Assembly (NCBI GenBank): GCA_025980625.1
Contig: JAICXG010000011.1
Span: 1 to 22,437 of the forward strand
Source of the DNA: Chthoniobacterales bacterium
GTDB lineage: Bacteria; Verrucomicrobiota; Verrucomicrobiia; Chthoniobacterales; UBA10450
DNA length: 22,437 nt
Direction of reading: 5' to 3'
How positions within the stretch are numbered: position 1 is the first letter of the stretch; every line of letters begins with the position of its first letter. Positions 14,855 through 21,901 of the stretch are shown in pieces. The notes under the pieces were generated by a model. It was not told the origin of the DNA and searched no databases. It saw only the letters and a program-made list of their open reading frames with translations. Made by a program: the position numbers and the translations under genes.

Positions 14855-15985
14855 TTAACTTCGCGAGACTGTCGCCAGTTGCCGGGCAAACTCCGGCCCG
14901 TCCCAATCACGTACGAGCAGGCGCGGCAGCCGGAACGGCGAGGCGCCGCGCTCGACCGCTTGCGCGATGCAGGTCACGGCGGTGCGCAACTTCAACTCCG
15001 CGCATGTTTCCATCGAGTCGTCGTTCTGCGAGCCGTACGGATAGGAGAAATGTTCGACCGGACGAGCGATGAAGTGCTCGAGCTGCGCTTTGCTGCCGGC
15101 GATCTCGGCGTGTTGTTCCTCCCGGCTCCGCAGCGCCAGATCGGGATGCGAGACGGTGTGCGCGCCGAGCGTAATGAGCGGTTCGGCGGCAAGCATTTTT
15201 AACTCTGACTCCGCCAGGCCGCGGTAAAGCGGTCGCGCTTCCGGCGACGTGCCGGTAATCGCGCGCAACTGCGCGAGCACCGCCTCCTGCTCCGCGGCAG
15301 GAAGTGGGCGCAGGAGCGCGTGCAGCTCGCAGAAAAGTCGCTGCCGCGGCCTGCGTTCGTTAGGGGAGAGAACGTTCCACGAACGATCGTCGGCTTCGTT
15401 CCCTTCCAGGTTCCATTCGAAATCGCGTCCGTTGATTTCGAGCCGGAGGATCTTTGGCAGATTAGGCGCGCCGAGGGTGAGCCGCTCGAGATCGTCCCAC
15501 CAGAATTCGCGTTTCGCCCCGACATTGCCGGTTGCGATGTAGAGCGTGGCGGGAATTTCCAGCGCCCGCAAAATGGGCAGCGCGTTTTGCAAATTGTCGA
15601 GATAGCCGTCGTCGAAGGTGATGACCACCCCGCGCGCGGAAAGACGGCTCGGATCGTCCAGCGCCACTGGTCGCGCAATTCGCCTAACGATTTCCATCTG
15701 CGCGCGAAATCGTTCCGGACTGACCGAGAGCAGATGTGGATCGCGCTCCGGGCTGAAGACGCGATGGTAACAAAGAATGACCGGCTCCGGCGCAACGGCC
15801 CAGTGCAGGCGACGGCGAATGCGCCGGGCAAAGCGGAGGGCGCTGCCGGCCTGGCGATGGATGAGATGGCGCGGCGCTGAACTCTTCATCGCTGCTGACG
15901 GGTGATCGGTTTCTGCCCGCGCGCAATCGCGATCGTCCTTGGACTGCGCGTCCACCTTGTTCAACTCGCGTTCGGTCTTTCTCAC
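14855..15985 (-). CDS. Polysaccharide deacetylase (CE4/NodB-like)
   Basis: A 376-residue CE4-family protein. The NodB-type motifs are in order: VILCYHRVF, then GVVITFDDGYLDNL (catalytic/metal Asp pair), then GAHTVSHPDLAL (metal His pair H-x3-H) and HFSYPYGSQND. Known relatives remove N- or O-acetyl groups from sugars, often in glycan modification clusters. A variable insert of about 100 residues separates the TFDDGY and HTVSH motifs. There is no signal peptide, which suggests action on a cytoplasmic lipid-linked glycan before export. GTG at 15985 overlaps the preceding gene by four bases (GTGA) and is preferred for that reason. ATG at 15889 would remove a charged, poorly conserved 32-residue N-terminus and is a real alternative. 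Confidence 0.85.
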   Translation of the reverse strand: MRKTERELNKVDAQSKDDRDCARAETDHPSAAMKSSAPRHLIHRQAGSALRFARRIRRRLHWAVAPEPVILCYHRVFSPERDPHLLSVSPERFRAQMEIVRRIARPVALDDPSRLSARGVVITFDDGYLDNLQNALPILRALEIPATLYIATGNVGAKREFWWDDLERLTLGAPNLPKILRLEINGRDFEWNLEGNEADDRSWNVLSPNERRPRQRLFCELHALLRPLPAAEQEAVLAQLRAITGTSPEARPLYRGLAESELKMLAAEPLITLGAHTVSHPDLALRSREEQHAEIAGSKAQLEHFIARPVEHFSYPYGSQNDDSMETCAELKLRTAVTCIAQAVERGASPFRLPRLLVRDWDGPEFARQLATVSRS

Positions 15986-17370
15986 TTTTCGCAGAGGAGC
16001 AGGACACGCGCGCCGGGATACGAAGGCAGGACTTCGATTTTCGAAAAATGCCGGCCAAGTGCGGTCTTAAAGTTGTCGAGGTTATAACCGGCAAACCAGT
16101 TCGACCACAGCGGACCGACCTCGGCGTCATCACCCGGAATGAATTCGACCACTAGCCAGCGCCGAGAGAAGGACGCGAGCGCGTCACAGATTTCAGTAAG
16201 CCCGAGGCGCCGGTAACGAAAGACGAGATCATGGAGAAAGCCGAGCAGCAGAACCATCTCGCAGGAGAAGCGCTCGCTCGCGGCGATGTGAACGTGACCG
16301 CCCAGCCCGCGCGCGGGCGTCGGGCGGGTGAAATCCATCACCAGGGGCAAAATCGGCAAGTCCCGCGAGCGCGCAGTGTCGAAGAGATGCGCGACCGCTT
16401 CGGCGTCGAGATCGAAGGCGACAACATGCTCACTGAATTGCGCGGCCAACTGACTGGACCAGCCGGTGCCGCTCGCGATGTCGAGCACGGTGCGCGGTTT
16501 TTTTTCGCTCAGAATCCGATGCAGGCTGCGTTGCTTCGTGTTCCACTTTTCGTTAGGCTGAAAATCATGAGACAACGCTCGCGGCTCGCACGATGATAGC
16601 CGAATGCCGGCGACTTCCGCTTTGATCTGTTCGAGTCGTTGCATGAGTGGGATATCCGGCGCGGCTTTTTCTTTTGTCCCGAGAACAGAGCGCAAGGGAC
16701 GCAGAGTCTTACGGATCGCTTTGCGCTTTTCTTCCGGGAGGTGACTGAGCAGCGCAGTCGTCATATCGATGAGCAAGGAGCGCGAACCGCCCAGCAGTTC
16801 GAGGTCGGCGCGCTGCACGACTTCGCTCTCCGCGATGATGGCGCGCGCGAGTTTGTCACGGCCTTGCGCCATGAGAAGCAGCGGGTGCACACAGTTGTCA
16901 TAGAACTCCGCCTCCGCCGGCCAGAGGCGACTGCCGTTAGCCGGCTGGATTGAAGTGAGATCGACCCAGAGCGGATGGCAGCCGTCGAAAAGCACGTTCC
17001 ACGGATGAGCGTCCTTCAGCATCAGGCCGGATCGGGCCAGAGCGATCGCAAGCTCAATGACCACGAGAGTCGCAGCGCGAAACATCCCCGCGCACCACTC
17101 AAAAGGATAGGACGGGAAAGGCAGGAGACGATGGCGCAAAACGAGATCGAATCCTTCCACCGCAAATCCCGTCACTTCCGTTTCGACGAGCAATCCCGTC
17201 GCCATCAATTCCCGTCCAGCGTCGCCTTCCACGAACTGCGCCAGAAAGGACGCTGACGGTCCGCTCAGCCCGCGATACAATTCGCCGCGCCATTTGAAAA
17301 GCCGGCCCGCTTCATCCTGAAAGGAAAGCGGATGGAACTGGATTTCGCGGCTTGGGATGGTCTCTTTCAC
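15982..17370 (-). CDS. Kinase-like/SAM-methyltransferase fusion, candidate glycan chain-capping enzyme
   Basis: A 462-residue two-part protein. The C-terminal part (about 270-462) is a class I methyltransferase with motif I VLDIASGTGWSSQLAAQF (about 288-305) and the acidic VVAFDLDAEAV. The N-terminal part has LMLKDAHPWNVLFDG followed by HPLWVDLTS. D120, N125 and D137 have the spacing of the D-x4-N catalytic loop and metal-binding Asp of protein-kinase/APH-fold enzymes. GRLFKWRGELYRGL and the nearby Glu residues could serve the nucleotide lobe, but no classic P-loop is clear. GTG at 17370 overlaps the wzt stop by four bases. Immediate adjacency to wzt suggests a WbdD-like modification of the non-reducing end of the glycan. 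The methyltransferase call is strong; kinase activity is inferred. Confidence 0.75.
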   Translation of the reverse strand: MKETIPSREIQFHPLSFQDEAGRLFKWRGELYRGLSGPSASFLAQFVEGDAGRELMATGLLVETEVTGFAVEGFDLVLRHRLLPFPSYPFEWCAGMFRAATLVVIELAIALARSGLMLKDAHPWNVLFDGCHPLWVDLTSIQPANGSRLWPAEAEFYDNCVHPLLLMAQGRDKLARAIIAESEVVQRADLELLGGSRSLLIDMTTALLSHLPEEKRKAIRKTLRPLRSVLGTKEKAAPDIPLMQRLEQIKAEVAGIRLSSCEPRALSHDFQPNEKWNTKQRSLHRILSEKKPRTVLDIASGTGWSSQLAAQFSEHVVAFDLDAEAVAHLFDTARSRDLPILPLVMDFTRPTPARGLGGHVHIAASERFSCEMVLLLGFLHDLVFRYRRLGLTEICDALASFSRRWLVVEFIPGDDAEVGPLWSNWFAGYNLDNFKTALGRHFSKIEVLPSYPGARVLLLCEK

Positions 17371-18608
17371 CGCGCCAATTCCTGCCACGACCATTGGTGT
17401 TGCAGGAGGCAAAGCACCCATTCGCGCGCCGGCACCCGCCCGGTGGAATAAAACTCGTCCGCCTCGACATCGAACGAGGTCGCCTGCTCCACGTGATCGG
17501 CCATCGCCGTGCCGCGAAAGAGCGCGAGGTTAATGTAACAACGGCCCGGCGTGAGATTGATCGGGTCGGTCGTGCAGGTCACGATGCCTTCGGCCGGCAA
17601 GCTTTCCGGAATCCCGCCGACTGCGTCGCTGTCAAAGAGGTAGATCCCGGTGTTGGTGTAGTCGTAGATCGTGACGAGAAAGCGCACGTGCTTGAGCGGA
17701 CGATCGCTCTTGTAGGCGAGGGTGAATTTCATCCGACTCGATGAACTGACGAAATGGCCGGACTCGACGCTCTCAACTTTACAGGAAAGGATGCGCGCGC
17801 TCCCGTCCCCCTTCCGGTCGGTCCGCTCCTCGAGATGGACGATCTCTTCCGCGATCGTCGACTTCAGATAATCGCGCACCACCTGCTGGGTCGGGCCGTT
17901 GTTAATGAGACGACCGCCTTTGAGCAGAATCGCCCGTTCACAAAGCGCGAGGATCGAGGCCATGTTGTGACTAACGAAAAGAACAGTGCGCCCGGCGCGC
18001 GCCACGTCGCCCATTTTGCCGAGACATTTCTTTTGAAAGGCGGCGTCGCCTACGGCCAGCACTTCGTCGACCAGAAGAATGTCGGGATCGAGATGGGCGG
18101 CGACGGCAAAGGCCAGCCGCACATACATCCCGCTCGAGTAGCGTTTCACCGGCGTATCGATGAACTGTTCGACCTCGGAGAACGCCACGATTTCGTCAAA
18201 TTTCCTTTCAATCTCGCGCCGCCGCATGCCGAGAATCGCGCCGTTGAGGAAAATATTTTCGCGCCCGGAGAGATCGGGATGAAATCCAGTGCCGACCTCG
18301 AGGAGCGAGGCCGGGCGGCCGCGCAGGATGGCTTCGCCGCGCGTCGGTTCGGTGATGCGCGAAAGGATTTTCAGCAGGGTGGATTTGCCGGCCCCGTTTT
18401 CGCCGATCACGCCGACCATTTCTCCGGACGCAATCGTGAAGGAGAGATCGCGCAGCGCCCAAAAATCGGCGCGCGGGACGTGGCCGTTGCCGCCCTGGCC
18501 GCGCAAGCGCTGCCAGCCGCGCTCGAGCGAATCACGAATGCTGGTCGAGCCAATGCGGCCGAGCCGATAGCGCTTCGAAATTCGTTCCAGCTCGATGATC
18601 GGACGCAT
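17367..18608 (-). CDS. wzt: ABC transporter ATP-binding protein Wzt with C-terminal carbohydrate-binding domain
   Basis: A 413-residue ATPase of the polysaccharide-export ABC family. Walker A is GENGAGKSTLLKIL (about residues 69-82), the signature is RYSSGMYVRLAFAVAAHL, and Walker B is DILLVDEVLAVGDAAF, ending with VLFVSHNMASI. The long N-terminal extension before Walker A (RYRLGRIGSTSIRDSL) is typical of Wzt/TagH. From about residue 255 to the end is an extra beta-rich region with ARILSCKVES, DRPLKHVRFLVTIYDYTNTGIYL and GRCYINLALF. This is the Wzt C-terminal domain, which in studied O-antigen systems binds the finished, capped chain end. It follows wzm by 9 bases. The next gene, the putative capping enzyme, starts within its stop codon. 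Confidence 0.93.
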   Translation of the reverse strand: MRPIIELERISKRYRLGRIGSTSIRDSLERGWQRLRGQGGNGHVPRADFWALRDLSFTIASGEMVGVIGENGAGKSTLLKILSRITEPTRGEAILRGRPASLLEVGTGFHPDLSGRENIFLNGAILGMRRREIERKFDEIVAFSEVEQFIDTPVKRYSSGMYVRLAFAVAAHLDPDILLVDEVLAVGDAAFQKKCLGKMGDVARAGRTVLFVSHNMASILALCERAILLKGGRLINNGPTQQVVRDYLKSTIAEEIVHLEERTDRKGDGSARILSCKVESVESGHFVSSSSRMKFTLAYKSDRPLKHVRFLVTIYDYTNTGIYLFDSDAVGGIPESLPAEGIVTCTTDPINLTPGRCYINLALFRGTAMADHVEQATSFDVEADEFYSTGRVPAREWVLCLLQHQWSWQELAR

Positions 18609-18617
18609 GAGGCAGGA

Positions 18618-19493
18618 TCAAACAGTGTCGATGAAGGTGCGTTCGGTGCGCTGGAAGATCATCACTCCGCCGAAAAAGAGAAGAGCAGTCATGCCTAACG
18701 AACAAAGGTATTGGGCGGAGTGAATTTCCCCCCGGCCTAACAACGACCAGCGCATTGCCTCGACCGGGAGCGCGAGGGGATTGAACGCCAGCGCCCATTG
18801 CCAGCGCGCCGGCACTTTGGCGAGCGGATAAATGACGGGCGTGAGATAAAGCCATACCTGCACGATGAGCGGGAGAGCGTGGCGCAGGTCGCGATATTTG
18901 GCCGTGCAGGAGGCGACGATCAGGCCGCTCCCGGCGCTCACCGCCGCGATTTGCACGAGCAGCAACGGGGCGAGAAAAACACGCGCGTCCGTTCCAAACT
19001 GCGCACCGGCCGGAGTGAAAAATTTGTAGTAGCACCAGAAAAGCGCAAAGATCGCCGCCTCGATCGCAAAGGCGATCAGGTTCGAAAGCACAATCGCGAA
19101 CGGCACGACGAGGCGCGGAAAATAAACTTTGCCGAAAAGCTCGGCATTGGTGGTGAAGGTCCCGGCGCTGAGCTGAAATGTTTGAGCGTGGTAATTCCAG
19201 GCGAGCAGACCGCAAAGATAAAACAGGATCGGCGGCAGACCGTTGGTCGAGATCCCGGCAAATTTGGAAAAAACGACCGTGAAGACGAGCGTCATGACGA
19301 GCGGTTGCAAAATCGCCCAGGCCGGACCGAGCGCGGTCTGCTGATAGCGCGCGACGAAATCGCGCCGGACGAGGAGGACGAGCAGGTCACGGAATTCCCA
19401 AAGCCCGCGCAAGTCGATCCGCAGCCAGCTTTGGTTAGGCCGGATGCGGATTTCGAAATCCGGTGGCGGCGGGGAGGTCATGATGTCGTGCAT
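18618..19493 (-). CDS. wzm: ABC-2 type polysaccharide export permease Wzm
   Basis: A 291-residue integral membrane protein with about six hydrophobic helices. The amphipathic N-terminus LRGLWEFRDLLVLLVRRDFVARYQQTALGPAW is the family landmark of O-antigen/teichoic-acid ABC permeases. Helices include ILQPLVMTLVFTVVFSKF, LPLIVQVWLYLTPVIYPL and ALLFFGGVMIF. It forms the inner-membrane channel with Wzt for undecaprenyl-linked glycan. The protein may begin at ATG 19493 or at ATG 19481, four codons later; neither has a clear Shine-Dalgarno sequence. It is the first gene of the seven-gene operon, with a 121-base region upstream of it. Confidence 0.93.
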   Translation of the reverse strand: MHDIMTSPPPPDFEIRIRPNQSWLRIDLRGLWEFRDLLVLLVRRDFVARYQQTALGPAWAILQPLVMTLVFTVVFSKFAGISTNGLPPILFYLCGLLAWNYHAQTFQLSAGTFTTNAELFGKVYFPRLVVPFAIVLSNLIAFAIEAAIFALFWCYYKFFTPAGAQFGTDARVFLAPLLLVQIAAVSAGSGLIVASCTAKYRDLRHALPLIVQVWLYLTPVIYPLAKVPARWQWALAFNPLALPVEAMRWSLLGRGEIHSAQYLCSLGMTALLFFGGVMIFQRTERTFIDTV

Positions 19494-19525
19494 GCGGAAA
19501 CAGTGGTCTCGACTGGTCGGTCGTG

Positions 19526-19554
19526 AATCTAGCGAGCAAGCAGCGTACGAGCCA
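19526..19554 (-). promoter_or_regulatory. candidate promoter for the wzm-wzt polysaccharide operon
   Basis: On the minus strand TGGCTC (19554-19549) and TAGATT (19531-19526) are 17 bases apart. The -10 box matches TATAAT in four positions and the -35 box is weak. Initiation near 19519 would give a leader of about 26 bases before the wzm ATG. Found by eye; tentative. Confidence 0.3.
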
Positions 19555-19614
19555 GTCTTTCGCGCGCCGGCGGAGGTTCCGCACGGCCGCGCCTAACGAA
19601 TGATTTGCGCGTCT

Positions 19615-21900
19615 TCAGGCATTCTCGCCGGTGGCGATTTTCTGGATCGCCTGTTTCAATTCCTGCCAATCAACCGGCTTGGTGATGTGACGGGAGAAGC
19701 CGGCCGCCATGCTGTCGAGGATGTCGTCTTTCATCCCGTAACCGCTGAGAGCAATTCCGGGGATCGGATGATGGGCCGCAAGATCGCGCATCAGTTCGTG
19801 TCCGCTGCCATCGGGCAAACCGAGATCGCTGATGAGAATGTTGAATCCGGGCGCGGCCGGCGGTTTGCTTGTCGCGGCAATGAGATTTCGCGCTTCGCTC
19901 ACCGTCCCGGCCCAGGTGACTTCATGCCCGGCGCGCTCGAGTAATCGAGTGAGCTGGCGCGCAGTGTCGGCATGATCTTCCACCAAGAGCACGCGCAAAC
20001 GACGAGAGCTTGTCGTGCCGGACGTTCCCTCGCCGCTTCCCGCCGCGCGTTTGCCGGAACCGGCCGGAGCTGGAACGGTCGCGAGACGGACCGTGAAACA
20101 GGCTCCCTTGTTTGGGCCGTCGCTCTCGGCGCCGATTTTTCCGCCGTGCATTTCGACAATCGCGCGGCTGATTGCCAGGCCCAAGCCGAGACCCCCAAAG
20201 GTCCGCGCACGCGAGCGTTCGCCCTGCTCAAAGGCCGTGAAAATCCGCGGCATGTTCTCCGGATTGACGCCAATGCCGGTGTCGCAGACCGCGACGAGTA
20301 GATCCGGATTTGCTCCTCCTGCGCCCGGCTCGTTGTAAACCTGGACCTCGATCGCGCCATCGGGCGGGGTGAATTTGCAGGCGTTCTGGAGCAGGTTCCA
20401 AAAGACCTGTGTCATGCGCGCGCTGTCGGCCAGGACATGGGTTTCAGTCGCGCTGATGTTGATGGAGAGACGAAGGTTTTTCTTCGCCGCGGCCGCGGCG
20501 CAGTAGTTGCGCATCGCGTGCTCGAGGAGTGGGCGCACATCCGTCGGCTGGCGGTTCAATTCTAGCTTGCCGCGAATGATCGAGGTGACATCGAGCAGGT
20601 CGTCGATGAGGTGGGATTCCACTTCGATGTTGCGGCGAATCATCGCGAGATCGCGGTGCATATCGGACGGGAGCCCTTTCTCCTCTTCGAGCATGGCGAC
20701 GGTGGCGAGCACCGGGGTGAGCGGAGTGCGCAATTCGTGGCTGAGGATGGCGAGGAAATCATCCTTCGCCCGGTTGGCGGCCTCGGCCGCTTCTTTCGCG
20801 CGACTGAGTTCCTCTTCATTTTTCTTGCTCGCGGTGATGTCCATGCTCACGCCGCTCATCCGCACAGCTTTGCCGGTCGCGTCGTAGAAAACGCGGCCTC
20901 GCGCCGTCACGTGCCGAATCTCGCCATCGCGATCGACGATGCGGAAATCGATGTCGACGGCATGCTGTTCGGCAATGGCTTCGCGAATCGCTTCCTCCAT
21001 CGCCGCTCGGTCCTCCGGATGCACGAACTTGAGAAATGACTCGAGCGTTCCGTCGAACTCCTCCTGCGAGCGACCGAAGAGCGGATACATGTAATCGTCC
21101 CAGGTGATGTGGTTCGTTTCGATGTTCCAATCCCAGCTCCCGGTGCGGGCGCCTTCGAGGGCGAGGCGGAGCCGTTCTTCGCTCGCAGCGAGCGCGGCGC
21201 CGCTCTCGCCGATGCGCTGCAGCATGGCATTAAAGGCGTCGGTCAATTGGCCGATCTCGTCGTTGTCGTGCTTGACCGCGCGGACCGAGTAGTCGGGTTG
21301 CTCGGAAACCGAGCCGGCCACTTTCGCCAGCTCGAGTATCGGAACCGAAATGCGCCGCTGCAGCGTGCTCGTGAGAGCGATCGCGCCTAAGGAAGAGGCG
21401 GCCCCGACGAAGAGGAGGAGGAATCCATAAACCGCAAAACGAGAATACATCTGGCCGAGATCGGCCTGGAGGTAAATCGTGCCGAGGCGGGTGCCTTCCT
21501 GCACGATTGGTTGAAACATCGAAAGGTTAGTGCGGGTAAAGCGATAGCCTTTCGGCCGCGGACGTTGCGGGAAGCCCGAGTCGGGCAGATGCCTCGGATA
21601 CCGCGCAAAGACTTCACCTTGCTGGTCGTAAATCGCCGCTTTCGTGACCTGGCGTTCGACGGAAAGGGCGCCGAGAATTTCCTGCGCGCTTTTCGGGTCG
21701 CGAAAGGCGACCGCGCCGGTGCTGTTCGAGCCGATGACTTCGGCCAGCACTTCCATGTTGGCGGCGAGGGAACGCTGGAAGGTGAGCAATTCGTAGGTAA
21801 TGAGGGCACTGCCGAGGAGGAGCAGAGCGAAGCCGCTCGTGAGCAAGATGACGAGCATGAGCTTGCGTTTGATCGGAGTGTCGCGCAGGAAAACGCCCAT
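19615..21900 (-). CDS. CHASE8-HAMP-PAS hybrid sensor histidine kinase
   Basis: A 761-residue membrane kinase. A first helix (about 14-37, LVILLTSGFALLLLGSALIT) leads to a periplasmic CHASE8-type sensor (about 40-150) with VIGSNSTGAVAFRDPKSA and VTKAAIYDQQGEVFARYPR. A second helix is FAVYGFLLLFVGAASSLGAI. HAMP, a PAS domain (ALEGARTGSWDWNIETNHI; DRDGEIRHVTARGRVFYD) and HisKA (FLAILSHELRTPLTP, His near 387) follow. The ATPase has NLLQNACKFTPP, VCDTGIGV and GGLGLGLAISRAI. A C-terminal receiver has VLLVEDHAD, the acceptor Asp in LISDLGLPDGSG (near 690) and Lys in HITKPV. ATG at 21900 is one base after the YfiR-like stop; an upstream ATG at 22017 would lie inside that gene. No output regulator or Hpt gene is adjacent. 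Confidence 0.92.
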   Translation of the reverse strand: MGVFLRDTPIKRKLMLVILLTSGFALLLLGSALITYELLTFQRSLAANMEVLAEVIGSNSTGAVAFRDPKSAQEILGALSVERQVTKAAIYDQQGEVFARYPRHLPDSGFPQRPRPKGYRFTRTNLSMFQPIVQEGTRLGTIYLQADLGQMYSRFAVYGFLLLFVGAASSLGAIALTSTLQRRISVPILELAKVAGSVSEQPDYSVRAVKHDNDEIGQLTDAFNAMLQRIGESGAALAASEERLRLALEGARTGSWDWNIETNHITWDDYMYPLFGRSQEEFDGTLESFLKFVHPEDRAAMEEAIREAIAEQHAVDIDFRIVDRDGEIRHVTARGRVFYDATGKAVRMSGVSMDITASKKNEEELSRAKEAAEAANRAKDDFLAILSHELRTPLTPVLATVAMLEEEKGLPSDMHRDLAMIRRNIEVESHLIDDLLDVTSIIRGKLELNRQPTDVRPLLEHAMRNYCAAAAAKKNLRLSINISATETHVLADSARMTQVFWNLLQNACKFTPPDGAIEVQVYNEPGAGGANPDLLVAVCDTGIGVNPENMPRIFTAFEQGERSRARTFGGLGLGLAISRAIVEMHGGKIGAESDGPNKGACFTVRLATVPAPAGSGKRAAGSGEGTSGTTSSRRLRVLLVEDHADTARQLTRLLERAGHEVTWAGTVSEARNLIAATSKPPAAPGFNILISDLGLPDGSGHELMRDLAAHHPIPGIALSGYGMKDDILDSMAAGFSRHITKPVDWQELKQAIQKIATGENA

Positions 21901-21901
21901 C

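Noticed and set aside
15460..15468. ATTAGGC at about 15462 as a further copy of the 9-mer.
   Set aside because: Only TTAGGC is shared and the 5' half differs (AGA), so it was not counted.
17754..18698. A 314-codon plus-strand frame opposite wzt.
   Set aside because: Its sequence shows no family features, and the opposite strand carries intact Walker A, signature and Walker B motifs.
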